In this document: positions 16,683 through 26,507 of the stretch, piece after piece | Numbering within the stretch: the stretch's first letter is position 1 | Layout: the number at the start of each line of letters is the position of its first letter | Source of the DNA: Pseudomonas lini | GTDB taxonomy: Bacteria > Pseudomonadota > Gammaproteobacteria > Pseudomonadales > Pseudomonadaceae | NCBI RefSeq assembly: GCF_001042905.1 | Contig: NZ_JYLB01000008.1 | Location: 62,001-126,000 of the forward strand | Reading direction: 5' to 3' | DNA length: 64,000 nucleotides | Notes under the pieces: generated by a model | Databases searched by the model: none | What the model saw: the letters and a program-made list of their open reading frames with translations, nothing else | What the model was told of the DNA's origin: nothing | Made by a program: the position numbers and the translations under genes

Positions 16683-16735
16683 ATTGACCGTCAAGCTATA
16701 AAGACGCCCATTCGTCCCGGGATCACACCGCCTCC

Positions 16736-17527
16736 ATGACCAGCGAAAGCAACGGTAAACAGAAAGTCCGCTCGGCCGAGGTCGGCACCGACATCCTCAA
16801 GGCGCTTGCCGAGCTGTCGCCATCCACCTCTCTGTCGCGCCTGGCCGAACACGTGCAGATGCCGGCGAGCAAGGTTCACCGCTATTTGCAGGCGCTGATC
16901 GCCAGCGGTTTTGCCGAGCAGAACCCCGCCACCAACCACTATGGCCTCGGCCGTGAAGCGCTTCGGGTCGGCCTGGCTGCTTTGAACAGTATGGACGTGC
17001 TGAAAGTCGCCGCCCTGCCCCTGGCCGAGTTGCGTGACGATCTGAATGAGACCTGCTTTATAGCGGTGTGGGGCAATCAGGGCGCGACGGTGGTGCACAT
17101 CGAACCGGCGGTGCGCGCGGTGACAGTGGTCACGCAATTGGGCTCGGTTTTACCGTTGCTCAGCTCGTCGACAGGGCTGGTGTTCAGTGCCTATTTGCCC
17201 CACCGAGAAACCGATGAGTTACGTGATCTCGAAGTTCGCGCCGTCGACGTTCATCCGTTGGCCGATGAGCAGGCTTACACCACATTGTGCGAACAGATCC
17301 GTGAACGCGGCTTGCACCACGTTCACGGCTTGCTGATGCCCGGCGTGGATGCGTTGTCGGCGCCGGTGTTCAATGCGGTCGGACAGGTAGCGGCGGTGCT
17401 AACCATCGTCGGCCCGACCTCGTTGTTCCATGCCGATGAAAACGGCCCGGCGGCGCAGCGTTTGCTGGCGGCGACCCGGGCCGTGAGTTGGCGGATGGGG
17501 TATCAAACTGAAGACTTCAACCGCTGA
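16736..17527 (+). CDS. hmgR: IclR-family repressor of homogentisate catabolism
   Basis: 263 residues. An N-terminal winged helix (about residues 16-75, TSLSRLAEHVQMPASKVHRYLQ) is followed by a GAF-like effector domain. In P. putida HmgR represses hmgA-fahA-maiA and responds to homogentisate. Here it is divergent from the same operon, with a palindrome pair in the intergenic region, so the same role is very likely. The start codon follows a poor ribosome-binding site, so translation may be modest. Confidence 0.88.
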   Translation: MTSESNGKQKVRSAEVGTDILKALAELSPSTSLSRLAEHVQMPASKVHRYLQALIASGFAEQNPATNHYGLGREALRVGLAALNSMDVLKVAALPLAELRDDLNETCFIAVWGNQGATVVHIEPAVRAVTVVTQLGSVLPLLSSSTGLVFSAYLPHRETDELRDLEVRAVDVHPLADEQAYTTLCEQIRERGLHHVHGLLMPGVDALSAPVFNAVGQVAAVLTIVGPTSLFHADENGPAAQRLLAATRAVSWRMGYQTEDFNR

Positions 17528-17560
17528 GCGGGATCCGGAAGTAATGGCCAGCCTTGACTG

Positions 17561-19954
17561 TTACACAAGGGTGGTTTTGCTGACTGAGCTGTCAGGATCG
17601 GCCAGGATCTCTTGGATCGCCTCGAGCGCCCGCTCCTCCAAGCCTGGTTGGCCTGTGGCCGCGCAGTACAGTTTTTCGACTTCTCGCGCATCGCCCAGCA
17701 AGTCAATGAGATTTTTCTGCACCTGACTGGCTCCCGCTCCACCTATCCCGGCCTTGCCCAGCGACGCCAGTTCAATCAACGCTTCCTTGAAATGCCCCAT
17801 GGCTTTTGCCCGGTCACCCTCGGAGTAGGCCACGCCCCCCTGCACCAAATTCTGGGTTAGCAACGCGGCACTTAATGCAATACCTACAGGCGGAAAGACG
17901 ATGCTGATCACGCTAACTGCTGTCACGACAGCGTCGTACACCAGGCCGGCAATGATTTCGTCGAGGCTTTGGGTGGCCTCATCGACATCAGAAATGATCT
18001 TGTATACCACGTCGTTGTAGCAGTCGTTCAGATCGGTGACGCGACTGTTACGCACCAGCACTGGCGCTTCTGTGAAGTTGGCCAACTGCTCAAGATCCGT
18101 CAGATAGGTACCAACCTGCGGCTGGTACTTCACGAACGCCCGATCATACAGGTAGTCACCAATGCCCCGGGTTTTCACGGCGGGTACAAAATCCTTGAAG
18201 GGACGCAGTTCGCAGCCATCCGGTGCATTCGGGGTATACAGATATTCTTCGACTTTCCCGGCCACAAGCAGCCTGAACACGAATACCCCCACCACCAGAC
18301 GATCCCGGAGAAAGAGCTTGAACAAGGCACTGTGGCGCACATCACCAGGCGCTTCACCGACGGGACTGGCCGGCTGCATCGAACCGAACGCCACGATAAC
18401 CTTCTCGATCTCGATGACATGCTGTAGTGGTACGCGCCCCGTGAAAGCCGCTTGCATGAGTGACACGGTCATCTGGCGACGCATTCCGCCTATGCAAATC
18501 CCTCGCATTAACAGTCCTTCGGGATTGGAGCGGTTGAGATATACCGAACGCAACATATCGATGTACTTCTCACCGGGGCGCAACGTTTTCGACCAACTGG
18601 AAATATCGCGGATATCAAGCGTTCTGATATCCGGATGGTCTGTCGCCCACGTGAAGCGTGGGTAAAGAGGCTGGCCGACGCCGCTGGCTTCAAAATGCAC
18701 TTCACGAACAATCAGTTCAGTCAGTGTCATCTGTTGTTCCTGACTGATTTGCACATAAATCCGGTCAGGGTTGACCGCTAAACTTTCACCTCGTTGCAGT
18801 AATACTTGTTCGACCCGTTGCTTGATAAGGTCGAAGCAAAACCGCTCGTAGGAAATGAACCCGCCCTGGCGCACCTCAAGGGTTTTCAGAGCCTTGAGTT
18901 CGCAATTGAGTCGCGTGAAGCGCTGACGCTGTTCATCGGAGGCATTACGATAACCATAGGGTGTCAGACTTTCTTCTTGCGCCACCAGCCATGCCCGATG
19001 ATTGAAAACAATACTCTTCAGCACTTCCTCTCCTTGATAGAAAGAAGGTGCCAATCTGGAGCCGCGCCAATTGCTGGGTCGTGGCGGAATTGTTTTCAGG
19101 TAACCGCCAATCTCTTCCCGTTCCAGCGCGTGGGTCTGCCATACCAGATAATCACGACCTTGTTCCGTCGCCGTCCAGGCGCTGAGAGATAGATCCAGCA
19201 CCCTGAAGGTTGCAAAGCGGTGCCACTCCTGCCCCCCGGGCGCTCCCGGCGCGTACAAAAACCAATCGTGCGAATAGCTATCAAGAGGGCCGACGACGAC
19301 CACATCGCAAAGTGGACGGGTGTCTTCACGCAACTGCAAGGGCGCCAGCGTCAGACTCATATCTCCGGCTACTGCACGTCGAATCAGTTGCAGGTTGGCG
19401 TCGTCGAGGTGTCCCTGGAGCTTCGCGGCAAATGCACTCAGTAAAAGCCGGTCACGAGTGACATTGTTCATGGCTGCCAGCACACCTGCTTGCTGGTAGA
19501 CACTCCGAATTTTATTCCCAAAAGCTGCGCGCACGTCAGTGGTAAACACCTCTTCCAGCCATTGCTGGTTTAGGCCCGATGGCAAAAGTCCGTCGCTCTT
19601 GAAAGTGATCTGGCTACGCTGACCATTTTCATGCAGCCCGTGCAGCAGCAAGTCGGTCAGAGATCGCTTGTCCTCCTGAACATAGATTCGACCAGCTTGC
19701 TCGAACACATAACGGCAGTGGGTCGTGATGTTGTCGGGGTCAGCGGTTGCGCCAAACTCCATTAGCAGCGCCTGACTCATCAGATTCCGGGCATAAGCTT
19801 GTACACTGGTGAAGTGCCCGAGTTGTTTTTCCAGATCGTTACGGCTGCCGATCAACTGTTGTTCCAGTTCGCCGTAATGCAATTGATCGGCGGCGCCCAC
19901 GTACTTAAACCATTGCGGACGGCTGTCGCTTACCGCGGAGTAAATTGTATTCAT
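17561..19954 (-). CDS. Large toxin-like protein (Pseudomonas dermonecrotic-toxin-domain/DUF6543-like), internally duplicated
   Basis: 797 residues with no signal peptide. The style is that of the large Pseudomonas proteins annotated with a dermonecrotic-toxin domain. Two modules repeat in order: RIYVQEDKRSLTDLLLHGL (about residue 90) against RIYVQISQEQQMTLTELIV (about 400), and FLYAPGAPGG (about 236) against YLYTPNAPDG (about 595). A hydrophobic stretch with FPPVGIALSAALL near residue 705 may insert in a membrane. Typical relatives run on for hundreds of residues into an effector domain; this one stops about 90 residues after the hydrophobic stretch. It may be a shortened or effector-less form. 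AAAGGA lies 11 bases before the ATG, in AT-rich upstream DNA. The function is not known. Confidence 0.5.
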   Translation of the reverse strand: MNTIYSAVSDSRPQWFKYVGAADQLHYGELEQQLIGSRNDLEKQLGHFTSVQAYARNLMSQALLMEFGATADPDNITTHCRYVFEQAGRIYVQEDKRSLTDLLLHGLHENGQRSQITFKSDGLLPSGLNQQWLEEVFTTDVRAAFGNKIRSVYQQAGVLAAMNNVTRDRLLLSAFAAKLQGHLDDANLQLIRRAVAGDMSLTLAPLQLREDTRPLCDVVVVGPLDSYSHDWFLYAPGAPGGQEWHRFATFRVLDLSLSAWTATEQGRDYLVWQTHALEREEIGGYLKTIPPRPSNWRGSRLAPSFYQGEEVLKSIVFNHRAWLVAQEESLTPYGYRNASDEQRQRFTRLNCELKALKTLEVRQGGFISYERFCFDLIKQRVEQVLLQRGESLAVNPDRIYVQISQEQQMTLTELIVREVHFEASGVGQPLYPRFTWATDHPDIRTLDIRDISSWSKTLRPGEKYIDMLRSVYLNRSNPEGLLMRGICIGGMRRQMTVSLMQAAFTGRVPLQHVIEIEKVIVAFGSMQPASPVGEAPGDVRHSALFKLFLRDRLVVGVFVFRLLVAGKVEEYLYTPNAPDGCELRPFKDFVPAVKTRGIGDYLYDRAFVKYQPQVGTYLTDLEQLANFTEAPVLVRNSRVTDLNDCYNDVVYKIISDVDEATQSLDEIIAGLVYDAVVTAVSVISIVFPPVGIALSAALLTQNLVQGGVAYSEGDRAKAMGHFKEALIELASLGKAGIGGAGASQVQKNLIDLLGDAREVEKLYCAATGQPGLEERALEAIQEILADPDSSVSKTTLV

Positions 19955-20135
19955 GATATTAATTTCTGTCCTTTAGATAGTCTGAAAACCAACTTTACCG
20001 TTGGCTTCTTTAAAACTACCCCAGAACAAACTAACAACAAACCGCCTATCCAATACCAAATATGCGCAGCCCATACCGCATGTAACGACACCCTCACAAA
20101 ACTCAAAACTCAATACAGCCTCAACAGCCATAAAA

Positions 20136-22691
20136 TCAACTGCACAACCCAAGTAACTTTGCCTTTGCCACGGCTTGCGTCCTGCGCTCCACTCCTAACT
20201 TTCCGTGAATACGCCGGGCATGGGTTTTAACAGTATGCAAAGAAATGAACAGGGCATCTGCAATCTGTTGATTGGAATGACCGAGTGCTATTAACTCCAG
20301 TACTTGTCGTTCACGCTGGCTCAATGCACCTGTTTCACCTGAACGCAGGATAAGTTCGTCTGGCAAAACAGAAGACCGGGCTTCAAACAATGCACCCTGA
20401 CGCTGTCTCAACTCTCTCAACACCTGTTGTCCCTGGTATCGCTCCACACTGCAAACGCCCTCTTGCAACATACCGATGGATTGTTCCGTACGGCCGGCGA
20501 GCCACAATGCTTCGGCTACCGCCAGTTGCAACTCAGTGGCGAGCGCCCACATACCGCGCGCCTGTGCGTGTGTCATCAAAAACTCAAGCTGTGCCGTGGC
20601 ATCAGACATCTGCGGCGCTAACCGGACTCGGGCGAGGATCAGCAGGTATTCGATCCGTGGAATCAACTCCAGAGTGGCCGGCGGCGCCTGTCGTGCCCGG
20701 GGCCCGCGATAGTGTTTGAGTACCCGGCTCAACGCCTCGCGCGCCAGCTCGGGACGTCCCTGTTGCAACCAGAAATGACTACTGACCTGCAACAGCACTC
20801 CTCGGTAGACCGTGTCCGGAATCTGCCGCTGCTGCATCAAGCGCTCGGCATCGCGCAAGCGAACAAAGGCCTGGGCGTAATCGCCTTGATTGGCCGCCAA
20901 TTGCGCCTGACCGAGAAAACCGTAGAGCACACGTTTGTCGTGGCTGCGCAGACAATCGTCGAGACCGTGCTGAAAGAACTCGGTGGCCCGTTCCTCCTGC
21001 CCCATGCATAACGCCAGTCGTCCACGTCGCAGGGCGATGCGCCCGAGCAGAGGCGTGGGCCGATCCCCTTGCTGGCAGAGCAGTTCGTGCACGTTGAGCA
21101 ACAGGCTCTCGGCGCGGGCCGGAGCCCCCCGCTGCTCCAGCAATTGCGCATGATCAAGTTCCATCAAGCCCTCGAACACCAACGAACCTCGCGCCCGCGC
21201 CAGGCACAGTGCCTCGCGGTTATGGGCTTGCGCCACGTCGAGTTCGCCTCTTAGCAATGCCTGTTGCGTCAGACCGGACAAACACATCAGGCGCGCCGTC
21301 CAGCATTCGGGATCGAGCGCGCTCAACGCTTCAAGGAAGTGCGCGCGCGAAGTCTCCATTCGTCCCTGTAAATGCAGCAACCAACCCTGCAGAGCCTGCC
21401 AGCGTGCAATCAATTGACGCTGAAGCAGCGCCGAGGGTTGAGGCGTGAAGTACGCCAAATGAGCAATGCAGGCATTCGCCTGTTCGAAACGTCCGGCGAA
21501 TAACAGCGCAGCTGTTATCAATCCGACCAACTGCGGGCTGCCCAGCGTCAGTTCCTCGCCTTGCTGCTCATGCAAACGCAACAACAGCACCACCGTCTGC
21601 TCCTCGAACAAATGCTCGAAACTGAAGTGCTGCAGCAGGCTGACCGCCACTTCGTATTCCTCGGCGAGCAATGCCTGCTCGAAGGCCGATTTCCAGTCCT
21701 GTTCGGCACAGAACCACTGACAGGCACGCCGATGCCAGGAGCGTCCCGACGGCCATTGCTCATCGCGCAACAACTGGCTGAACGGGGTAAAAATCTGTAG
21801 CCAGTCGGTGGAGTCTTGCCAAGGCTCGATAAAACAGCCCAGCGCTTGCAAGGTACGCAAGTACTGCGCGCCCTCCCCGGCGCCGAACAGGTGATCGCAC
21901 AGCCGGGCATTGAAGCGGGGCAAGTGGGCCAGCACCCGCCAGGCCTCACTTAACTCAGGCGTCAGCGAACTGAACAACTCATGTTCCAGGTAATCGAGCA
22001 AGGTGTCCGCCCGTCCCAGGGGTTTGTCCTGACGCGACCAGTCGCACTTCTGCAGCAATGCAATCCGCACACCGGCACACCAACCACCCGTGCGCAGGAT
22101 GATCCGACTGGCCACCTTGCTGGCTTGCTCCGGTACCCAGGGCTGCAATATCTGCTCGACTTCGCCCGAGGTAAAGGCCAGCGAAGTGCTCTCGCATTCG
22201 TACAACTCATCATCAAGCAGCAACCTTGGCCAATTGCAGGGCGGCCGGCGGCGGGCGCCCAGCCACCAGGTCAGTATCGGGCTGCTGATCGCCAGCATGC
22301 GATCCAGTAGCAGATCCAGCTCCGGGTTTGGCAGCCGGCAGTAGTCATCGAGAAACAGCCAGGTCGGCGTCTGCAATCGCGCCAGACAGCTCAGCAACCC
22401 GGCTTCATCCGATGAGGCCAACCCCAGGGTCTCTGCCAGACGATGACGAAAATCCGCCGCACTCCACGCTTCGCCGGACAATGGCAACCAATGCACTCTG
22501 CACTGGGCGGGTGCCTGCAACAGGCATTCGGCGAGCAGCGCACTCTTGCCACTGCCGGCGGGTGCGCAGAGTAATTTCACCCGGGCCGTCGAAGCCAATA
22601 ACGGCTCGCTCAAACGGGCCCGCGACAGGTGATGAGAGGACAGACGGGGCAGGAATCCAGAACGGTCCAGACACGGAGTCATGGCGGTCAT
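20136..22691 (-). CDS. LuxR-family regulator of the large ATP-binding (MalT/LAL) type
   Basis: 851 residues. The N-terminus carries a STAND NTPase: Walker A CAPAGSGKSALL (about residues 42-53) and a Walker B-like TWLFLDDYCRL (about 110-120). A long helical TPR-like sensor region follows. The LuxR helix-turn-helix is C-terminal (LSQRERQVLELIALGHSNQQ, then SLHTVKTHARR, about 785-845). Such proteins are ATP-dependent activators triggered by a small ligand. It lies downstream of the DUF1302/DUF1329 pair, across a terminator, and probably controls that pair, as LAL regulators beside these genes often do in Pseudomonas. The target is inferred. Confidence 0.85.
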   Translation of the reverse strand: MTAMTPCLDRSGFLPRLSSHHLSRARLSEPLLASTARVKLLCAPAGSGKSALLAECLLQAPAQCRVHWLPLSGEAWSAADFRHRLAETLGLASSDEAGLLSCLARLQTPTWLFLDDYCRLPNPELDLLLDRMLAISSPILTWWLGARRRPPCNWPRLLLDDELYECESTSLAFTSGEVEQILQPWVPEQASKVASRIILRTGGWCAGVRIALLQKCDWSRQDKPLGRADTLLDYLEHELFSSLTPELSEAWRVLAHLPRFNARLCDHLFGAGEGAQYLRTLQALGCFIEPWQDSTDWLQIFTPFSQLLRDEQWPSGRSWHRRACQWFCAEQDWKSAFEQALLAEEYEVAVSLLQHFSFEHLFEEQTVVLLLRLHEQQGEELTLGSPQLVGLITAALLFAGRFEQANACIAHLAYFTPQPSALLQRQLIARWQALQGWLLHLQGRMETSRAHFLEALSALDPECWTARLMCLSGLTQQALLRGELDVAQAHNREALCLARARGSLVFEGLMELDHAQLLEQRGAPARAESLLLNVHELLCQQGDRPTPLLGRIALRRGRLALCMGQEERATEFFQHGLDDCLRSHDKRVLYGFLGQAQLAANQGDYAQAFVRLRDAERLMQQRQIPDTVYRGVLLQVSSHFWLQQGRPELAREALSRVLKHYRGPRARQAPPATLELIPRIEYLLILARVRLAPQMSDATAQLEFLMTHAQARGMWALATELQLAVAEALWLAGRTEQSIGMLQEGVCSVERYQGQQVLRELRQRQGALFEARSSVLPDELILRSGETGALSQRERQVLELIALGHSNQQIADALFISLHTVKTHARRIHGKLGVERRTQAVAKAKLLGLCS

Positions 22692-22780
22692 TGCGGCGTG
22701 CCTTTTTATAATTGTCCGGCCACCCTAGCCCTCTATAACCCGCTTGTTGAGAAGTATTCAGGACGCTGATCGGCGCCCAT

Positions 22781-22804
22781 AAAAAAGGCGACCCGCAGGT
22801 CGCC
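22781..22804 (-). terminator. Rho-independent terminator after the DUF1329 gene
   Basis: On the minus strand GGCGACC-TGCG-GGTCGCC is followed by TTTTTT. It closes the DUF1302-DUF1329 transcript ahead of the LuxR gene. Confidence 0.88.
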
Positions 22805-22831
22805 TCTGGTGATGCCTGTGTATCAAAACCC

Positions 22832-24199
22832 TTACCGAACGCCCTCGGCGCGCAGGGCCGACGGGGTGTAGTCCGCAGACTTGGCGTTGAAGCCGAATTC
22901 GAAGCTGTGCTTCTCTTCGTTCTTCATTCCCAGGGCAATGTATCGGCCGGCAATGATGTCGTAGAGCGCCTCCAGGGTGTAGGCCGGAGTCTGGTGATCG
23001 TAGTAATACTGGGCGTGACCTTCGGCCACTCGCCACAGTTGGCCGCGACCGTCGTAGTGATCCGCCAGCGCCACTTGCCAGCTGTCTTCGTCGAGGTACA
23101 TATGGCGCTTGGCGTAGATGTGCCGCTCGCTCGACTTGACCGTGCCGACCACTTCCCAGACCCGGTGCAGCTCATAACGGGTCAGGTCCTGGTTGATGTG
23201 CCCGGCCTTCACCACGTCATCGTACTTGAGGCTCGGCGAGTCGAGTTTGTAGCTGTTGTAGGGAATGTACATTTCCTTTTTGCCGATCAGTTTCCAGTCG
23301 TAGCGATCCGGCGCGCCGGAGAACATGTCGAAGTTATCCGACGTGCGCAGACCATCGGCGGCGGTGCCCGGCCCGTCGTAGGCCACTTGAGGTGCGCGTC
23401 GCACTCGACGTTGACCGGCGTTGTAGATCCACGCCAGACGCGGCTCTTTTACCTGGTCGAGGGTTTCATGCACCAACAATACGTTACCCGCCAAGCGCGC
23501 CGGCGCGGTCACCGATTGCTTGAAGAAGGTCAGTACGTTGGCGCCTTTTTCCGGATCCAGATCCTTCATCAATTGCGGTACGGCGATCTCTTCCTCGAAG
23601 CGGATCGGCGTGTAGCTGCCGTTGGTCTGTGGGGTCACTTGGGTGATGATGCGTCGCAGGTTGCCGCCGTGATAACGGGTGATGTGGTTCCACAGGACCT
23701 CGACGCCGGTCTTCGGAATCGGGAATGCGTAGTAGCGATTGCCGGTGAAATTGGCCAGGCCGTTACCGTCGTTGATGCTGTTCACATTCAGCGCGCTGCG
23801 CTTGGCCGACTCGTAGATTTCCGGCGGCAGGCCCACGGTGCGATGGGTCGGGTAAACCGGGATCTTGTAGGTTTCCGGGTAGCGCTTGAACATCGCCACC
23901 TGGCCATCCGAAAGCTTGTCCTTGTACTTATCAACGGTTGCAGCAGTGATGGTGAACAACGGTTTTTCGCTGGCGAACGGGTCAGCCAGGAAGCCTTTGC
24001 TGTCCACCGCTCCGGCGTTTTTCGGGATGCCACCGGTCCAGGCCGGGATCGAGCCGTCGGCGTTGCCGGCCTTCTCGGCGCCCAGTGGCGTGAGTGTGGT
24101 GCCGAGCTTGTTGGCTTCTTCCGGCGAGACCGCCGCCATCACGTTGGCGGCCAGCAGGCTCAGGGCCACGGCGCCGCATTGCAGAATCATCTTGCGCAT
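22832..24199 (-). CDS. DUF1329 exported lipoprotein-like/outer-membrane sensor protein
   Basis: 455 residues. ATG 24199 follows AAGGA by about eight bases and gives a clean signal peptide (residues 1-22, ending NVMA). In-frame ATGs at 24208 and 24205 sit too close to the ribosome-binding site. The mature part has the DUF1329 pattern: LTPLGAEKAGNADGSIPAWTGG near the start, then a LolA/LolB-like beta-rich body. No lipobox cysteine is visible. It is co-transcribed with the DUF1302 gene 23 bases upstream. The pair is common in Pseudomonas near RND-type or hydrophobic-compound transport genes, but its function is not established. Confidence 0.82.
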   Translation of the reverse strand: MRKMILQCGAVALSLLAANVMAAVSPEEANKLGTTLTPLGAEKAGNADGSIPAWTGGIPKNAGAVDSKGFLADPFASEKPLFTITAATVDKYKDKLSDGQVAMFKRYPETYKIPVYPTHRTVGLPPEIYESAKRSALNVNSINDGNGLANFTGNRYYAFPIPKTGVEVLWNHITRYHGGNLRRIITQVTPQTNGSYTPIRFEEEIAVPQLMKDLDPEKGANVLTFFKQSVTAPARLAGNVLLVHETLDQVKEPRLAWIYNAGQRRVRRAPQVAYDGPGTAADGLRTSDNFDMFSGAPDRYDWKLIGKKEMYIPYNSYKLDSPSLKYDDVVKAGHINQDLTRYELHRVWEVVGTVKSSERHIYAKRHMYLDEDSWQVALADHYDGRGQLWRVAEGHAQYYYDHQTPAYTLEALYDIIAGRYIALGMKNEEKHSFEFGFNAKSADYTPSALRAEGVR

Positions 24200-24222
24200 T
24201 AACATCATCCTTCTCAGCCAGA

Positions 24223-26016
24223 TCAGAAGTTCACACCGAAGCTCAGCGCCAGGAAGTCACGGTCTTCCAGGACGTTGTAGTCACCGCCGAAGAAGTCGGT
24301 GTAACTGAGGCTCGCGGTATAGGTGTTGCGGTAATCGGCATCGACACCGACGCTGACCGCTTTGGCGCCTTCGTTGAACAGCCCGTTGGGACCGTAGCCG
24401 GCGACGTCATGGGACCAGGACAGGTTGGGTTTGAGGTTGATCCCGCCAATCACGTTGGCGTAATCGAGGATCGCCCGGGCGCGGTAGCCCCAGGAGGTGG
24501 AGGTGACGAAGCCATCGGTATCGCCACCGAAACCGTACTGGCCGTAGACCGAATCACGGCCATAACGCAGCTTGCTCCGCGACTCCAGACCACCAACCCG
24601 TACCACCGCTGCTTCACCGACCAGAGTCAGCCGTTGGGCACCCAGCACTTGGTCGAAGAAATGCGTCAGGGTGCTTTGGACCTGGGTCACTTCCTTGCGG
24701 CGGTAACCCGTGTTGTCGGCACCTGGCCGGGTCGCGACAGGCGATGCGGCGCCGCCGGCGATCGGGTTAAGCAGTGCCAGGGTCAAGTCGTTGGTGTTGA
24801 CCTGTACTGGAGCGTTGGGCCGGTAGCTGATTTCGCCAGTCCAGGCAGTGCCGGTGGGCAACGTGGTGGAGAAGCTCGCACCGTACAGACGAATGTCTTC
24901 CGGGTATTCGAGGTAATACTGACCGCGCCCGAGCATCACGCTTTGGGCCAGGCCCGAGCCACTGCCCGGTGCCAGACGGTTGGCGGCGCTGATCATGCCC
25001 GGCAGCCTGGCCAGTGTCGACAGCCCGGCGGTGGTGGTGCCGACGGTTGGTGTGCGACTGTGGTAATTCATGAAGTAGAGGCCGTATTCGGTGTCGTCAC
25101 CGAGCCAGCGCAAGGCAGTGCCCCACTGCCCGGAATCCCGGGCATCGCGGTCGCCGCCACGGGGCACGATCACGCCCTCACGGGAGACCTGGATAGGTTG
25201 GCCAAAGGCTGCCGCCAACGGCGCCAGCGGCGCAATCGCCGGGTTGCCGACGGTGTAACCGGTGTTGCAGCCGTCCGCCGCCACGTCGACGCCAAAGAAG
25301 GTGCCGCAGTTGTCGAGAACGGTCTGATCCCACTCCAGTTGGTAGAAGCCTTCCACGGTGAGCTGATCGGTCAGGCCCTGGGAGGCGAACAGCATGTTCA
25401 CCGGAATCAGGCCTTCCTTGATCTCGGCGCCAGGACGACGGAACGCGGAAACGTCGACCGGGTTGATGCTGTTGATCGAGTTGCCGATGAAGGTGCTTTC
25501 ACCCCAACTGACCACCTGCTTGCCGGCGCGCACGGTGCCCGGCAGATCGGCGATGGAATAGTTGTGATAGACGAACGCATCGAGGATCTGCGCGCCCGAA
25601 GATTTGGCGCCTTCCTTGCGACCGCTGTCGCTGATCTGCTTGAACTCGCGATCTTCATCCTTCAGCTCGAAGTCGTACCAGTACTTGCCACGGACAAACA
25701 CACCCGTGTCGCCGTACTTCAACTCGAGGTCGTGGATACCTTTGAAGATCTTGGAGAAGGTCTCGCCTTTCTTGAAGTTCAGCCGTCCGTCATCACCGGT
25801 CGAAGACTGGCCGGTACCGCCGTTGACGGTGCCCACCAGTGACTTGTCGGCATCGCGCATGCCCCAGCTCGCGCCGACGGACAGCGAGGAGTCGAACTGC
25901 CCCTCGATTTCGCCGATGTTGAATGAAACAGCCTGCGCCTGGGCACAGCAGCCCAAGGCCACCGCAACGGCCAGCGCTTGCGGTTTGAAGATGGCGCGCA
26001 TTGTTGTTTTTGTCAT
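24223..26016 (-). CDS. DUF1302 outer-membrane porin-like protein
   Basis: 597 residues. MTKTTMRAIFKPQALAVAVA begins a signal peptide ending near AQA (about residue 28). The mature chain is rich in alternating beta strands and ends in NF, as expected for an outer-membrane barrel. The DUF1302 pattern includes VSFNIGEIEGQFDSSLSVGASW and the RAGKQVVSWGES block. GGGGAAG precedes ATG 26016; a longer in-frame start at 26085 has no ribosome-binding site. It is first gene of the DUF1302-DUF1329 operon and probably forms or lines a channel for hydrophobic compounds; that role is inferred. Confidence 0.85.
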   Translation of the reverse strand: MTKTTMRAIFKPQALAVAVALGCCAQAQAVSFNIGEIEGQFDSSLSVGASWGMRDADKSLVGTVNGGTGQSSTGDDGRLNFKKGETFSKIFKGIHDLELKYGDTGVFVRGKYWYDFELKDEDREFKQISDSGRKEGAKSSGAQILDAFVYHNYSIADLPGTVRAGKQVVSWGESTFIGNSINSINPVDVSAFRRPGAEIKEGLIPVNMLFASQGLTDQLTVEGFYQLEWDQTVLDNCGTFFGVDVAADGCNTGYTVGNPAIAPLAPLAAAFGQPIQVSREGVIVPRGGDRDARDSGQWGTALRWLGDDTEYGLYFMNYHSRTPTVGTTTAGLSTLARLPGMISAANRLAPGSGSGLAQSVMLGRGQYYLEYPEDIRLYGASFSTTLPTGTAWTGEISYRPNAPVQVNTNDLTLALLNPIAGGAASPVATRPGADNTGYRRKEVTQVQSTLTHFFDQVLGAQRLTLVGEAAVVRVGGLESRSKLRYGRDSVYGQYGFGGDTDGFVTSTSWGYRARAILDYANVIGGINLKPNLSWSHDVAGYGPNGLFNEGAKAVSVGVDADYRNTYTASLSYTDFFGGDYNVLEDRDFLALSFGVNF

Positions 26017-26086
26017 GCGTCTTCCCCGGTGAGTGACAGAAGGCCCCACCCTACTGCCGCACGCCGGGAGCGATAAGCGCACCAAG

Positions 26087-26107
26087 GAGGTATTCGCGCT
26101 GTACCTC
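26087..26107. promoter_or_regulatory. Possible operator upstream of DUF1302
   Basis: GAGGTA and TACCTC form a perfect 6-base inverted repeat with a 9-base spacer. It lies about 70 bases before the DUF1302 start, where an activator such as the neighbouring LuxR protein could bind. Confidence 0.3.
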
Positions 26108-26479
26108 TAAAGGATGAATGCCCGCATCGGACGGGGGTTTGCGCGGGGTATGGATGGGCTGGATGGAGGGTTATCAGCGCAGCGCATGGTCGTGGGTTGA
26201 ATCGGGCATGTGGCAGCTGCCGAAGGCTGCTACAGGGTTCAGCCAAAGACTGTTGCTCAGACTGCAACAGTGCATGTCTGGAATCGCTATTTTTCCTTTG
26301 CACTCAAGCCCTTATTCTTGTCGGGCTTTCACGGCAAACGGCCTGAAAGCATGAACCGACGGGGATGATAGACCTACCCCGTTGGCGACAGAATCCAGAT
26401 GATTTGAAGCGTATTTTTTCGACTCATCGCCCGTGTTCACTGACGTTGATTTATTGCTCCTTGATCCACGTCTTGCTTT

Positions 26480-26507
26480 GGCCGCTGCGTTTGCAGCGGC
26501 CTTTTTT
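26480..26507 (+). terminator. Strong Rho-independent terminator without an upstream gene
   Basis: GGCCGCTGC-GTTT-GCAGCGGCC followed by TTTTTT on the + strand. No coding sequence ends before it on this strand, so it may terminate a small RNA. Confidence 0.85.

Noticed and set aside
22907..24202. Open frame of 431 codons on the + strand opposite the DUF1329 gene
   Set aside because: Same reason: the minus-strand protein has a signal peptide and family motifs, the + frame has none.
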